From positions 186,001 to 250,000 of the forward strand of contig JALIRH010000124.1 of the NCBI GenBank assembly GCA_023055505.1: a stretch of DNA of 64,000 bases. Direction: 5' to 3'. A model generated the notes under the pieces. That model had not been told where the DNA came from. It saw only the letters and a program-made list of their open reading frames with translations, and made no database searches. The number at the start of each line of letters is the position of its first letter. The stretch's first letter is position 1. This document shows positions 20,996-32,872 of this stretch, one piece after another. The translations under genes were made by a program, and so were the position numbers. The DNA is from Callipepla californica brunnescens (lineage: Eukaryota; Chordata; Aves; Galliformes; Odontophoridae).

Positions 20996-22550
20996 CGATG
21001 GGCTTTTGGAATAGCTACTGTGGACACAGATAGCATTAAGCAACTATCTGTTTTACCTGGCCTGTCAGAAGATCCATCTGTTGTGGGGTTGCTACAAGTG
21101 GAGGAGCAACAGGTACCAATTGCTACAAAAACGGTGCACAGACGGCAGTACCGCACCAACAGGGATTCCTTGCTCCCCATTCATCATCTGATTCGTCAGC
21201 TAGAGAGCCAGGGAGTGATCAGCAAAACTCACTCCCCGTTTAACAGCCCCATATGGCCAGTGCGTAAAGCCAACGGAGAATGGAGGTTGACGGTAGATTA
21301 CCGTGGCCTGAACGAAGTCACACCTCCACTGAGTGCTGCTGTGCCAGACATGCTTCAACTCCAGTATGAACTGGAGTCAAAAGCAGCCAAGTGGTATGCC
21401 ACCACTGACATTGCTAACGCCTTCTTTTCAATTCCCTTGGCCACAGAATGCAGGCCACAGTTTGCCTTCACCTGGAGAGGCGTTCAGTACACCTGGAACC
21501 GTTTGCCCCAGGGGTGGAAGCACAGCCCAACCATTTGCCATGGGTTGATCCAAACTGCATTGGAACAGGGTGCTGCTCCTGAGCATCTGCAGTACATCGA
21601 TGATATTGCTGTATGGGGCAATACAGCAGAGGAAGTTTTTAAGAAAGGAGAGACAATAATACAGATCCTCCTGCGAGCTGGCTTCGCTATTAAGCGAAGC
21701 AAAGTGAAAGGACCTGCACAAGAAATTCAGTTCCTAGGCATAAAGTGGCAAGATGGACATCGTCACATCCCAACAGATGGGATTGACAAAATTACTGCCA
21801 TGTCTCCACCCACCAGTAAGACAGAGAGCCAAGCTTTTCTGGGTGTAGTGGGATTTTGGAGACTGCATGTTCCAAACTACAGCCTCATTGTGAGCCCCCT
21901 TTATCAGGTGACCTCTGGAAGAAGAATGATTTTGTGTGGGGCCCTGAGCAGCAGCAGGCTTTTGAGCAAATGAAGCAGGAGATAGCCCGTGCCGTGGCCC
22001 TGGGGCCAGTGCGGACGGGACAGGATGTAAAGAACATCCTCTACACTGCTGCTGGAAAGGAAGGTCCCACTTGGAGTTTGTGGCAAAGAGCTTCTGGAGA
22101 GACCCAAGGCCGACCCCTTGGTTTCTGGAGTCGAGCATACAGGGGGTCTGAGGAGCGCTACACTCCAACTGAGAAGGAGATCTTAGCCGCATATCAGGGG
22201 GTTCGAGCTGCTTCTGAAGTAATCGGTACTGAAACGCAGCTCCTTCTGGCACCTCGACTGCCAGTACTGAACTGGATGTTTAAAGGAACAGTTCCCTCTA
22301 CCCATCATGCTACTGATGCCACTTGGAGTAAGTGGATTGCGCTGATTACACAGCGAGCTCGGATGGGGAACCCCAACCGTTCAGGAATCCTGGAGGTGAT
22401 CATGGACTGGCCTGAAGGTAAAAAGTTTGGAACAACACCAGCAGAGGAGGTGTCACGTGCTAAAGAAGCCTCACCATATAATGAACTAACAGAAGATGAA
22501 AAGAGATACGCCCTGTTCACAGATGGATTGTGTCGCTTTGTGGGAAAGCC
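20996..22550 (+). pseudogene. pol: Truncated pol (RT, connection, start of RNase H) of class III provirus
   Basis: The RT domain at about 21100-21900 has the fingers (NSPIWPVRKANGEWRLTVDYR), LPQGW, and the catalytic YIDD at 21593-21604, followed by the thumb with FLGIKW. A one-base frameshift near 21905 moves the reading to another frame, where the connection region (WGPEQQQAFEQMK, then LGFWSRAYRGSEERYTPTEKE) continues at 21910-22500. The first RNase H motif FTDG is at 22516-22527. Homology ends at about 22550, where 11-bp satellite units begin. The rest of RNase H and the integrase are missing. Confidence 0.88.
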
Positions 22551-25500
22551 CGATTGCTGCCCCATAGCTGCCCCATAGCCTCGCCATAGCTTCCTCTTAG
22601 ATGCCCCACTGCAGCCCCATAGCTGCCTCACTGCTGCCCCATCGCTGACCCACTACTGCCTCACTGCTGCCCCATAGCTTCCCAATAGCTGTCTCACCGT
22701 TGCCGCATATCTGCCCCATAGCCTCCCCACAGCCTCCTCATAGCTACCCAATAGCTGCCTCACTGGTGCACCATAGCTGCCCCAGAGCCTCGCCATAGCC
22801 TCATCATAGCTGCCCCACTGCTGCCCCATTGCTACCTCCCTGCTGCCCCATAGCCGCCCCATGGCTGTCTAATACCCGCCCCATAACTGCCCTATAGCCT
22901 CCCCGTAGCCTCCTCATAGCTGTCTCACTGCTACCCCATAGCTGCCTCATAGCCGCCCCATAGCCACCCCATAGCTTCCTCACTGCTGCCCCATAGCTGC
23001 TCCATAGCCTCCCCATAGCCTCCTCAGAGCTGCCCCATAGCTGCCCTATAGCCTTTTCATAGCTGTCCCACTGCTGCCCCATAGCTGCCCCGTGGCTGCC
23101 TCATAGCTGTCAAACTGCTGCCCCATTGACGCCCCATAGCTTCCTCACTGATGCACCATAGCTGCCCCATAGCCTCCCCATAGCCTCTTTATAGCTGCCC
23201 CACTGCTGCCCCTTAGATGCCCAATGGCTGCCTCATAGCCGCCCCGTAGCTGCCCCACTGCTGCCCCATAGCCTCCCCATAGCCTCTTCATAGCTGCCTC
23301 ACTGCTGCCCCACAGCCGCCCCATGGCTGCCTCATACCTGCCCCATAGCTGCCTCAGAGCCGCTCCATAGCTGCTGCATAGGCTCCTCGGAGCTGCCCCA
23401 TAGCTTCCTCAATGCGGCCCCAGAGATGCCCAACTGCAGCCCCATGGTTGCCTCATAGCTTTTCCATAGCTGCCCCATAGCCTCCCCATAGCCGCCCCAT
23501 AGCTGCCTCACTGCAGCTTCATAGCTGCCCCGTAGTCTCCCCATAGCCTCCTCATACCTGTCCCATCGCTGCCTCTCTGCTGCCCCATAGTTGCCCCGTA
23601 GCCTCCTCATAGCTACCCCACTACTGCCCCATACCTGCCCCACTGCTGCTACATATCCACCCCATAGATGTCTCACTGGTGTCCCATTGCCACCCCATGG
23701 CTGCCTAATAGCCGCCCCATTGCTGCCCCACTGCTGCCCCATAGCTGCACCATGGCTGCCTCATAGCTGTCCAATACCTGCCCTATAGCCTACCCATAGC
23801 CTCCTCATAGCTCTCTCACTGCTTCCCCATAGTTGCCCCATGGCTGCCTTGTAGCCGCCCCATAGCTGGTCCATAGCCTCCTCTTAGCTGCCCCACTGCT
23901 GCCCCATAGCCGTTTGATGGCTGCCCCATGGCTACCCCATAGCTGCCCCACTTCTGCCCCATAGCCTCCCCATAGTCTCCTCATAGCTGCCTCACTGCTG
24001 CCCCATAGCTGCCTCATAACTGCAAAACTGCTGCCCCATTGCCGCCTCGTAGCTTCCTCACTGATGCACAATAGCTGCCCCATAGCCTCCCCATAGCTTC
24101 CTCTTAGCTGCCCCACTGCAGCCCCATAGCTGCAGCACTTATGCCCCATAGCTGACCCACTACTGCCTCACTGCTGCCCCATAGCCTCCCCATAGCTGCC
24201 TCACTGCTGCCCCTAGCTGCCTCACTGGTGCCCCAGACGTACCCCATGGCTGCCCCATAGCCTCCCCATAGCTGCCTCACTGGTGCCCCAGACGTACCCC
24301 ATGGCTGCCTCATAGCCGCCCCATAGCTGCCCCATTACTGCCCCATAGCCTCCCCATACTTGCCCCATAGCTGTCTCACTGCTGCCCCATAGCCACCCCA
24401 TAGCTGCCTCCCTGCTCCACCATAGCTTCCCTATGTCTGCCTCATCGCCACCCCATAGCTGCCTCATAACCTCTCGATATCTGCTCCATAGCTGCCCCAC
24501 TGCTGCCCCATACCTGCCCCATAGCCTCCCCATAGCCGTCCCATAGCTGCCTCACTGCTGCCCCATGGTGCCCAATAGCTGCCCAATAGCTGCCCCACTA
24601 CTGCCCCATAGCCGCTCTATAGCTGCCTCATCGGCTTCCCATAGCCTCCTCATAGCTGCCTCATTGCTGCCTCACTGCTGCCCAATAGCTGCCCCATAGC
24701 CTCCCCATAGTCTCCTCATAGTTGCCCCACTGCTGCCCCATAGACGCCCCATAGCTGCCTCACTGCTGCTTCATAGCTGCCCCATAGCCTCCCAATTGCC
24801 TCCTCTTAGCTGCCACACCGCTGCCCCAGAGCTGCTTGATAAGTGCCTCATACCTGTCCCATAGCTGCCTCACTGCTGCCCCATAGCCTCCTCACAGCCT
24901 CCTCATATCTGCCCCACTGCTGCTCCATAGCCTCCCCATAGCCTCCTCATAGCTGCCCAACTGCTGCCCCATAGCTGCCTCACTGCTTCCCCACTACTGC
25001 CCCATAGCCTCCTCATAGCCTCCTCATATCTGCCCCACTGCTGCCCCTTACCTGCCCCACTACTTCCCCATAGCTGCCCCACTAATGCCCCATAGCTGCC
25101 CCATAGCCTCTCCTGAGCCGCCACATAGCTGCCTCACTACTGCCCCATAGCTGCCCAACTGCTGCCTCATAGCTGCCAAACTACTGCCCCATAGCCGCCC
25201 CAAAGCTGTTTCAAATCTGCTCCATAGCTGCCCCATAGCCTCCTCATAGCTGTTCTATAGCTAGCTCACTGCTGCCCCATAGCTGCCCCATAGCCTCCCT
25301 ATAGCTTCCTCTTAGATGCCCCACTGCGGCCCCATAGCTGCAGCACTAATGCCCCATAGCTGACCCACTACTGCCTCACTGCTGCCCCATAGCTTCTCAA
25401 TAGCTACCTCAACGTTGCCACATATCTGCCCCATAGCCTCCCCACAGCCTCTTCATAGCTACCCAATAGCTGCCTCACTGGTGCACCATAGCTGCCCCAG

Positions 25501-27964
25501 AGCCTCGCCATAGCCTCATCATAGCTGCTCCACTGCTGCCCCATTGCTACCTCCCTGCTGCCCCATAGCCGCCCCATGGCTGCCTAATAGCTGCCCAATA
25601 GCTGCCCCACTGCTGCCCCATTGATGCCTTATATCTGCCCGACTACTGCCACATAGCCACTATATACCTGCCCCATAGCCTCCCCATAGCCTCCTCATAG
25701 CTGCCCCATAGCTGCCCTCTAGCCTCCTCATAGCTGTCCCACTGCTGTCCCATAGCTGCCCCGTGACTGCCTCATAGCTGTCAAACTGCTGCCCTAAAGA
25801 CGCCCCATAGCTTCCTCACTGATGCACCATAGCTGCCGCACAGCCTCTCCATAGCCTCTTTATAGCTGCCCAACTGCTGCCCCGTAGCTGCCTCACTGCT
25901 TCCCCACTACTGCCCAATAGCTACCCCATAGCTGCCTCACTGCTGCCCCATATCTGCCCCACTACTTCCCCATAGCTGCCCCACTAATGCCCCATAGCTG
26001 CCCCATAGCCTCTCCTGAGCTGCCACATAGCTGCCTCACTACTGCCCCAACTGCTGCCCAACTGCTGCCTCATAGCTGCCAAACTACTGCCCCACAGCCG
26101 CCCCAAAGCTGTTTCAAATCTGCTCCATAGCTGCCCCATAGCCTCCTCATAGCTGCCCAACTGCTGCCCCATAGCTGACTCACTGCTAACCCATAGCTGC
26201 CCCATGGCTGCCTTATAGCCGCACCATAGCTGCTTCACTGCTGCCACATATCTGACCCATAGCCGCCTCATAACTGCCTCACTGCTGCTTCATAGCCGCC
26301 CCATAGCCTCCTCATAGCCTCCTCATATCTGCCCCACTGCTGCCACATAGCTGTCTTACTACTGCCCCATACCTGCCCCACTGCTGCTCCATATCCGCCC
26401 CATAGCTGCCCGACTGCTGCCCCATATCTGCCCCATAGCCTCCTCATAGCTGTTCTAAAGCTAGCTCAATGCTGTCCGATAGCTGCCCCATAGCCTCCCC
26501 ATAGCCTCCTCTTAACTGCCCCACTCGGCCCCATAGCTGCAGCACTAATGCCCCATAGCTGACCGACTACTCCCTCATTGCTGCCCCATAGCTTCCCCAT
26601 AGCTACCTCACCGTTGCCACATATCTACCCCATATCCTCCCCACAGCCTCCTCAAAGCTACCCCATAGCTGCCTCACTGTTGCACCATAGCTGCCCCATA
26701 GCCTCTCCATACCCTCCTCATTGCTGCCCCATAGCTGCCCCATAGCTTCCCCACAGCCTCCTCATAACTGTCCCATTGGTGCCCCATAGCTGCCCCATGG
26801 CTGCCTCACTGGTGTACCATAGCTGCCCCATGGCTGCCTCACTGGTGTACCATAGCTGCCCCGTAGACTCACCATAGCCTCATCATAGCTTCCCAACTGC
26901 TGCCCCATTGCTACCTCCCTGCTGCCCTATAGCTGCCCCATAGCTGCTCCATAGCCTCCCCATAGCCTCCTCATAACTGCCCCACTAATGCCCCATAGCT
27001 GCCGCACTAATGCCCCATATTTGACTCTCTACTCCCTCACTGCTGCCCCGTAGCCTCCCTATAGCTGCCTCACTGGTGCCCCATATCTGCCTCACTGGTG
27101 CCCCATAGCTGCCCCATAGCTTCCCCACAGCCTTCTCATAGCTGCCTCACTACTTCCTCACTGCTGCCCCATAGCTTTCTCATAGCTACCCCATAGCTGC
27201 CTCACTGCTGCCCCATATCTGCCCCACTACTTCCCCATAGCTGCCCCACTAATGCCCCATAGCTGCCACATAGCCTCTTAATAACCGTCCCATATCTGCC
27301 CCACTGCTGCTCCATTGCCTCCCCATAACCTCCTCATAGCTGACCCATAGCTGCCCCATAGCTACCTCACTGCTGCCCCATACGTGCCCCATGGCTGCCT
27401 AATTCCCGCCCCATAGCTGCCCCACTGCTGCCTTATATCTGCCCAACTACTGCCACATAGGCGCTCTATAGCTGCCCCATAGCCTCCCCTTAGCCTCCTC
27501 ATAGCTGCCCCATAGCTAGCTCTCTGCTGCCACATAGCTTCCCCATAGCCTCCTCATAGCTGTCCCACTGCTGCCCCATAGCTGCCAAAATGCTGCCCCA
27601 AAGCCGCCCCATAGCTTCCTCACTGATGCACCATAGCTGCCCCATAGCCTCCCATAGCCTCCTTATAGCTGCCTCACTGCTACTCCATAGCTCCATCACT
27701 GCTTCCTCATAGCTGCCCCACTACTGCCTCATAGCTGCTTGATGGCTGCCTAATAGCCGCCCCATACCTGCCCCACTCTTGCCCCATAACTGCCCCATGG
27801 CTACCCTTAGAGCTGCCCCACTTCTGTCCCATAGCTGCCCCATAGCTGCCCCACTGCTGCCCCGTGGCTGCCTCATTTCTGCCCCATACCTGCCTTACTG
27901 CAGCCCCATAGCCGCCCCATAGCCACCCCATAGCTGCCTCATATCCTCCCCATAGCCTCCTCAT
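22551..27964. repeat. 11-bp minisatellite, CTGCCCCATAG type (left array)
   Basis: About 490 units of a degenerate 11-mer, alternating CTGCCCCATAG, CTGCCTCACTG, CCTCCCCATAG and CCTCCTCATAG. Because 3 x 11 bp = 11 codons and the unit has few stops on the minus strand, long minus-strand ORFs appear (Gly, Trp, Ala, Met, Gln-rich with an 11-residue period); these are repeat artefacts. The minus strand has a GGGG tract about every 11 bp, so it can in principle form G-quadruplexes. Within it, blocks of several hundred bp are repeated (for example 22680-22830 resembles 25385-25540). Confidence 0.95.
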
Positions 27965-28409
27965 AGATGTTACAAGTGCTAGGGGAAAAAAGAGAGCGCC
28001 GCGCGGCCCCGGAATCCTGCCCCGCCCCTCCCCCGCTGCCGCTGCCGCTGCCGCTGCCCCTGCCCAGCCCCACCCCCAAAGCTCACAGTGCCTCCCGTAC
28101 AGCCGCCGCCGCCGCTCCAACGTGCGGTTTCCGCGGCAACGGAGCCGCCGCCGCCGCCGCCGCTCCAACGCGCGGTTTCCGCAGTTTCCGCAGTTTCCGC
28201 GGTTCCCACGGCAACGGAGCCGCCGCCGCCGCCGCCGCTCCAACGCGCGGTTTCCGCGGTTTCCGCGGCGCCGCCACCGCCGCCGCCATAGTACTCCACC
28301 GCTCCGTTCATCTGCGGGGGGGGGGGACTTCCGTTTCCGGCTTCCGGGACCGGCGCACGCGTAGTGCTATTCCCAGAGCCGCGCGCAGTGGGGGTGGGGC
28401 TGTTCGGCC
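27965..28409 (+). promoter_or_regulatory. SGF29: CpG-island promoter of SGF29
   Basis: CpG-dense sequence just upstream of SGF29 exon 1. It holds (GCC)n runs and three copies of a CGCTCCAACGCGCGGTTTCC-type unit (near 28112, 28163 and 28236), with GGCAACGGAG words between them, and two ETS-type CTTCCGG sites near 28330-28350. No TATA box is seen, which fits a housekeeping promoter. It is flanked on both sides by the 11-bp satellite. Confidence 0.75.
28202..28215. promoter_or_regulatory. X-box-like (RFX) motif
   Basis: GTTCCCACGGCAAC matches the inverted-repeat RFX X-box pattern (GTTRCCATGGYAAC) at 12 of 14 positions. GGCAACGG half-sites recur in the neighbouring GCC-rich units. Confidence 0.4.
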
Positions 28410-28485
28410 ATGGCGTTGGCGGGGGGGGAGGTCGCGCAACGTGGAGCTCCTGGGGGAGCTACAGCGGCTGCTCGCGCACACGCAG
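28410..28485 (+). pseudogene. SGF29: SGF29 first coding exon, frameshifted
   Basis: SGF29 is the tandem-Tudor subunit of SAGA/ATAC acetyltransferase complexes that reads H3K4me3. ATG at 28410 begins MALAG, and after a run of eight Gs the second frame reads RNVELLGELQRLLAHTQ, then a GTGGG donor at 28486. The known protein starts with MAL and a matching ELL-ELH-L-TQ helix, and the exon would be exactly 25 codons if the G run were one base shorter (76 bp is present). So either the exon carries a one-base frameshift or the homopolymer was miscalled. It lies at the end of a CpG island in the correct position. The remaining exons are not adjacent. Confidence 0.82.
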
Positions 28486-28825
28486 GTGGGAAAGGGGAGG
28501 GGGGGAGGAGTGGGGTGGCGGAGGGAGAAGGGGGGAATAGGGTGTGGGTGGGGTGGGGCGGAGTTGGGTGAGGGACGGGGATGTGGGGCTGGGGTTGGGG
28601 CTAATGGGGCTCGATGCTCGGTTCTAAGTCCGGGTGCTCAGTTAGGGGTCTGAAGGCTCTGTTATGGGGCTGGGGCTGCAGATGTGGGGTCGGGGTTATG
28701 GGGCTGGGGTCGGGGTTGTGGGTCCGGGGCCGTCGATGTGGGGGAGGGATCAGCCAGTCCTCATTGGTGGGCAACCATGGAAGGGGCGAGGACTCCAACA
28801 AAAGAAGCGGGGGGAAACCAGCAGC
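28486..28825 (+). other. GC-rich intron start after SGF29 exon 1
   Basis: G-rich sequence (GGGGTGGGG, ATGGGGCTGGGG words) with no recognisable exon, then direct entry into 11-bp satellite. No coding signal for SGF29 exon 2 is present. Confidence 0.6.
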
Positions 28826-31800
28826 CCCACTGCTGCCCCATAGCCTCCTCATAGCTGCCCCACTGCAGCCCCATAGCTGCCCCATGGCTGCCCCACTGCT
28901 GCCCCGCTGCCACCCCATAGCCACCCCACTGCTGCCCCATAGCTGCCCCACTACTGCCTCATAGTGGCCCCATAGCCTCCTCAGAGCTGCCCGATAGCTG
29001 CCTCATAGCCACCAGATAGCCGCCCCATAGCTGCTCCATAGCCTCCCCATAGCCTCCTCATAGCTGCAACACTGCTGCACCATAGCTGCTCCATGGCTGT
29101 ATAATAGCCGCCCGATAGCTGCCCCACGGCTTCCCAATAGCTGCCCAATAGCTGCCCGACTACTGCCACATAGCCGCTCTATACCTGCCCAATAGCCTCC
29201 TCATAGCTGTCCCACTGCAGCCCCATACCTGCCCCATGGCTGCCCCATTGCTGCCACATAGCCACCCCACTGCTGCCCCATAGCTGCCCCACTACTGCCT
29301 CATAGCGGCCTCATAGCCTCCTCAGAGCTGCCCGATATCTGCATCACTGCTGCCTTAGAGCCGCCCCATAGCTGCCCCACTGCTGCCCCATTGCTGCCTC
29401 ACTGCAGCCCCATAGCTGCCAATGGCTGCCCCATAACCTCCTCATAGCTGCCCCACTGCTGCCCCATAGCCGCCCCATAGCTGCCCCACTGCTAACTTAT
29501 AGTTGCCCCACTACTGCCCCATAGCTTCCCCACTGCTGCTCCACAGCCGCCCCAAAGCCTGCTCATAGCTGCCCCACTGCTGCCCCATATCTGCCTCATG
29601 GCTGCCTCATAGCCGCACCATAGCTGCCCCACTGCTGCCCCGTGTCTGCCTCATGGCTGCCTCATAGCCGCACCATAGCTGCCCCACTGCTGTCCCATAG
29701 CTGCCCTATAGCTTCCTCGTAGCTGCCCCACTGCTGCCCCATAGATGCAAAATGGCTGCCTCATAGCCGCTCCGTAGCTGCCCCACTGCTGCCCTATAGC
29801 ATTTCCATAGCCTCTTCATAGCTGCCTCACTGCTGCCCCACAGCCACCCCATGGCTGCCTCATACCTGCCCCATAGCTGCCTCCTAGCCGCTCCATACAT
29901 GCCCCATAGTCTCCCTATAGCGTCCTCATTGCTGCCCCACTACTGCCCCATAGCTGCCCCACTACTGCGTTATTGCTGCCCCACTGCTGCCCCATAGCTG
30001 CCCCATAACGTCCTCATAGCTGCCCCATAGCTGCCCCATACCTGCCTCACTGCTGCCCAATAGGTGCCCAAAGGCTGCCTAATAGCCGCCCCATAGCTGC
30101 CCCACTGCTTCCCAATAGCTGCCTTATATCTGCCCGACTGCTGCCCCATAGCTGCCTCATAGCCTCCCCATAGTCTCCTCATAGTTGCCCACACTGCTGC
30201 CCCATAGCCTTCCCATAGCTGCCTTAGCTGCCCCACTGCTGCCCCATATCTGCCCCATAGCCTCCTCAAGGCCTCCTCATAGCTAACCCATAGCTGCCTC
30301 ACTCGTGCCCCATAGCTGCCTCTCTGCTGCCCCATAGCTGCCCCATAGCCTCCTCATAGCTGCCTCACTGCTGCCCCATATCTGCCCAACTTCTGCCTAA
30401 TTGCTGCCTCACTGCTGCACCATAGCTGCCCTACGGCTGCCTCATAGTTGCCCCATAGCTGTCTCATAGCCACCCGATAGCTGCCTCCATAGCCTTCTCG
30501 TAGCTTCCTTACTGCTGCCCCATAGCTGCACCGTGGCTGCCCCATAACTGCACCGTGGCTGCCTCATAGCCGTTACATATCTGCCCCATAGCCTCCCCAT
30601 AGCCTCCCCATAGCTTCCTCATAGCTGCCTCACTGCTACCCCATAGCTCCCTCGCTGCTTCCCCATAGGTGCCCCATGGCTACCTCATAGCTGCCCCACT
30701 GCTGTCCCATAGCTGCCCCATGGCTGCCTCATAGCCACCCCATAGCTGACCCACTGCTGCCTCATAGCCACCCCATAGCTGACCAACTGCTGCCTCATAG
30801 CTGCTCCACTACTGCCCCATAGCTGCCTCACTGGTTTCTCATACCTACCCCATGGCTGCCTCATAACCTCACCATAGCTGCCCCACTACTGCCCCATAGC
30901 CACCCCGTCGCTGCCCCAGAGCCTCCCCATACTTGCCCCATAGCTGTCTCACTGCTGCCCCATAGCTGCCCCATGGCTGCCTCATAGCCGTCCAATAGCT
31001 GCCCGACTACTGCCCCATAGCTGCCTCATAGCCTCCCCATAGTCTCCTCATAGTTGCCCACACTGCTGCCCCATAGCCTCCCCATAGCTGCCTTAGCTGC
31101 CCCACTGCTGCACCACATCTGCCCCATAGCCTCCTCATAGCTGACCCATAGCTGCTTGATAAGTGCCTCATACCTGTTCTATAACTGCCTCACTGCTGCC
31201 CCATAGCTGCCCCATAGTTTCCTCAGAGCCTCCTCATATTTGCCCCACTGCTGCCCCGTAGCTGCCTTACTACTGCCCCATACCTGCCTCACTGCTGCCC
31301 CATAGCTTCCCCGTCACTGCCTCATAGCCGCCCCATTGCTGCCCCATGGCTTCCCAATAGCATCCTCAAAGCTGCCCCATTGCTTCCCCTTAGCTTCCTC
31401 ACTGCTGCCCCATAGCTACCCCACTACTGCCCCATAGCCGCCCCGTAGCCTCAAAGCTGCCCCACTGCTGCCCCATGGCTGCCTCTTTGTTGCCCCATAC
31501 CTGCCCCACTGCTGCCCTATAGCCACCCCATAGCTGCCTCACTTCTGCCCCATAACTGCCTCATATCCTCCCCATAGCCTCCTCATAGATGCCTCACTGC
31601 TACACAATAGCTGCCCCACAGCTGCCCCATAGCTGCCTCACTGCAGCCCCACAGCTACTTTTTGTCTGCCTCAAAGATGCCCCATAGCTTCCTCATGGCC
31701 TTCCCATAGTCTCATCATAGCTGCCCCACTGCTGCCCCATAGCTGCCTTACTACTGCCCCTTGCTGCCCCAAGGCTCGCTTATAGCTACACCATAGCTGT

Positions 31801-32872
31801 TTCACTACTGCCACATAGCTGCCCCATGGCTGCCCCATAGCTGCTCAACTGCTGCCCCATAGTCGCCCCATAGCTGCCCCACTGCTGCCCCATACCTGCT
31901 TCATAGCCTCCCCATAGTCTCCTCCTGCTACCCCACTGCTGCCCCATAGCTGCTCCATAGCCTCTCAAGAGACTCCTCATAGCTGCCCCACTTCAGCCCC
32001 ATAGCCGCCCCATAGCTGCCTCACTGCTGCCCCATTGCCACCCCATGGCTGCCTAATAGCCGCCCCATAGCTGTCCCACTGCTGCCCCATAGCTGCCTTA
32101 TAGGTGCCCCACTACTGCCACATTGCCGCTCTATAGCTGCCCCATAGCCACCCCATAGCTGCCCCCATAGCCTTCTCAATAGCTTCCTTACTGCTGCCCA
32201 TAGCTGCCCCACTGCTGCCCCATAGCTGCACCGTGGCTGCCCCATAGCCTCCCCATAGCCTCATCATAGCTGCCTCACTGCTACCCCATAGCTCCCTCGC
32301 TGCTTCCCCATAGCTGCCCCATGGCTACCTCATAGCTGCCCCATAGCTGCCCCACTACTGCCCCATAGCCACCCCATAGCTGCCTCACTGCTCCCCCATA
32401 GCTACATTTTGTCTGCCTCAGAGCTGCCCCATCGCTTCCCCATGGCCTTCCCATAGCCTCGTCATAGCTGCCAAACTACTGACCCATAGCTGCTTCACTA
32501 CTGCCCCATAGCTGCCCAATGGCTTCCCCATAGCCGCCCTATAGCTGCCCAACTACTGCCCCATAGCCTCCCCATAGCTGCCTCACTGCTCCCCCATAGC
32601 TGCCCCATGTCTGCCTCATCGCCGCCCCATAGCTGCCCCATAGCCTCTCGATAGCTGACCCATAGCTGCCCCATAGCCTCCTCATAGCTGCCTCACTGCT
32701 GCCTGATTGCTGCCTCACTTCTGCCCCATAGCTGCCCAATGGCTTCCTCATAGCCGCCCCATAGCTGCCCCACTGCTGCCCCATAGCTGCCTTATAGCTG
32801 CCCTACTACTGCCCCATAGCTGCCCCACTGCTGCCCAATAGCTGCCCCATAGCTTCCCCATAACCTCCTCAT
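28826..32872. repeat. 11-bp minisatellite, CTGCCCCATAG type (right array)
   Basis: Same unit as 22551-27964, here inside the first intron of the SGF29 fragment. About 370 units. Minus-strand ORFs of 60-120 residues are repeat artefacts. The array passes over a few bases into the next satellite near 32872. Confidence 0.95.

Larger units (their letters stand above)
18125..22550 (+). mobile_element. Class III (ERV-L-like) provirus, 3' part missing
   Basis: Order on the plus strand: LTR (18125-18671), primer site (18676-18693), an extra membrane-type ORF (18903-19319), gag (19484-20560), protease (about 20700-20995) and pol (20996 to about 22550). The pol motifs (WPVRKANGEWRLTVDYR, YIDD) are of the ERV-L/foamy-related kind, and no CCHC knuckle is visible after gag, which also suits class III. 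Gag, pro and RT share one reading frame and are separated only by stop codons. The element ends abruptly inside RNase H where the 11-bp satellite starts; integrase and the 3' LTR are lost. A solo LTR of the same family lies at 49253-49826. Confidence 0.9.

Noticed and set aside
27967..28653. 228-residue plus-strand ORF over the CpG island
   Set aside because: It is Ala/Arg/Pro/Gly-rich translation of GCC repeats; the recognisable coding part is only the SGF29 exon at 28410-28485 in another frame.
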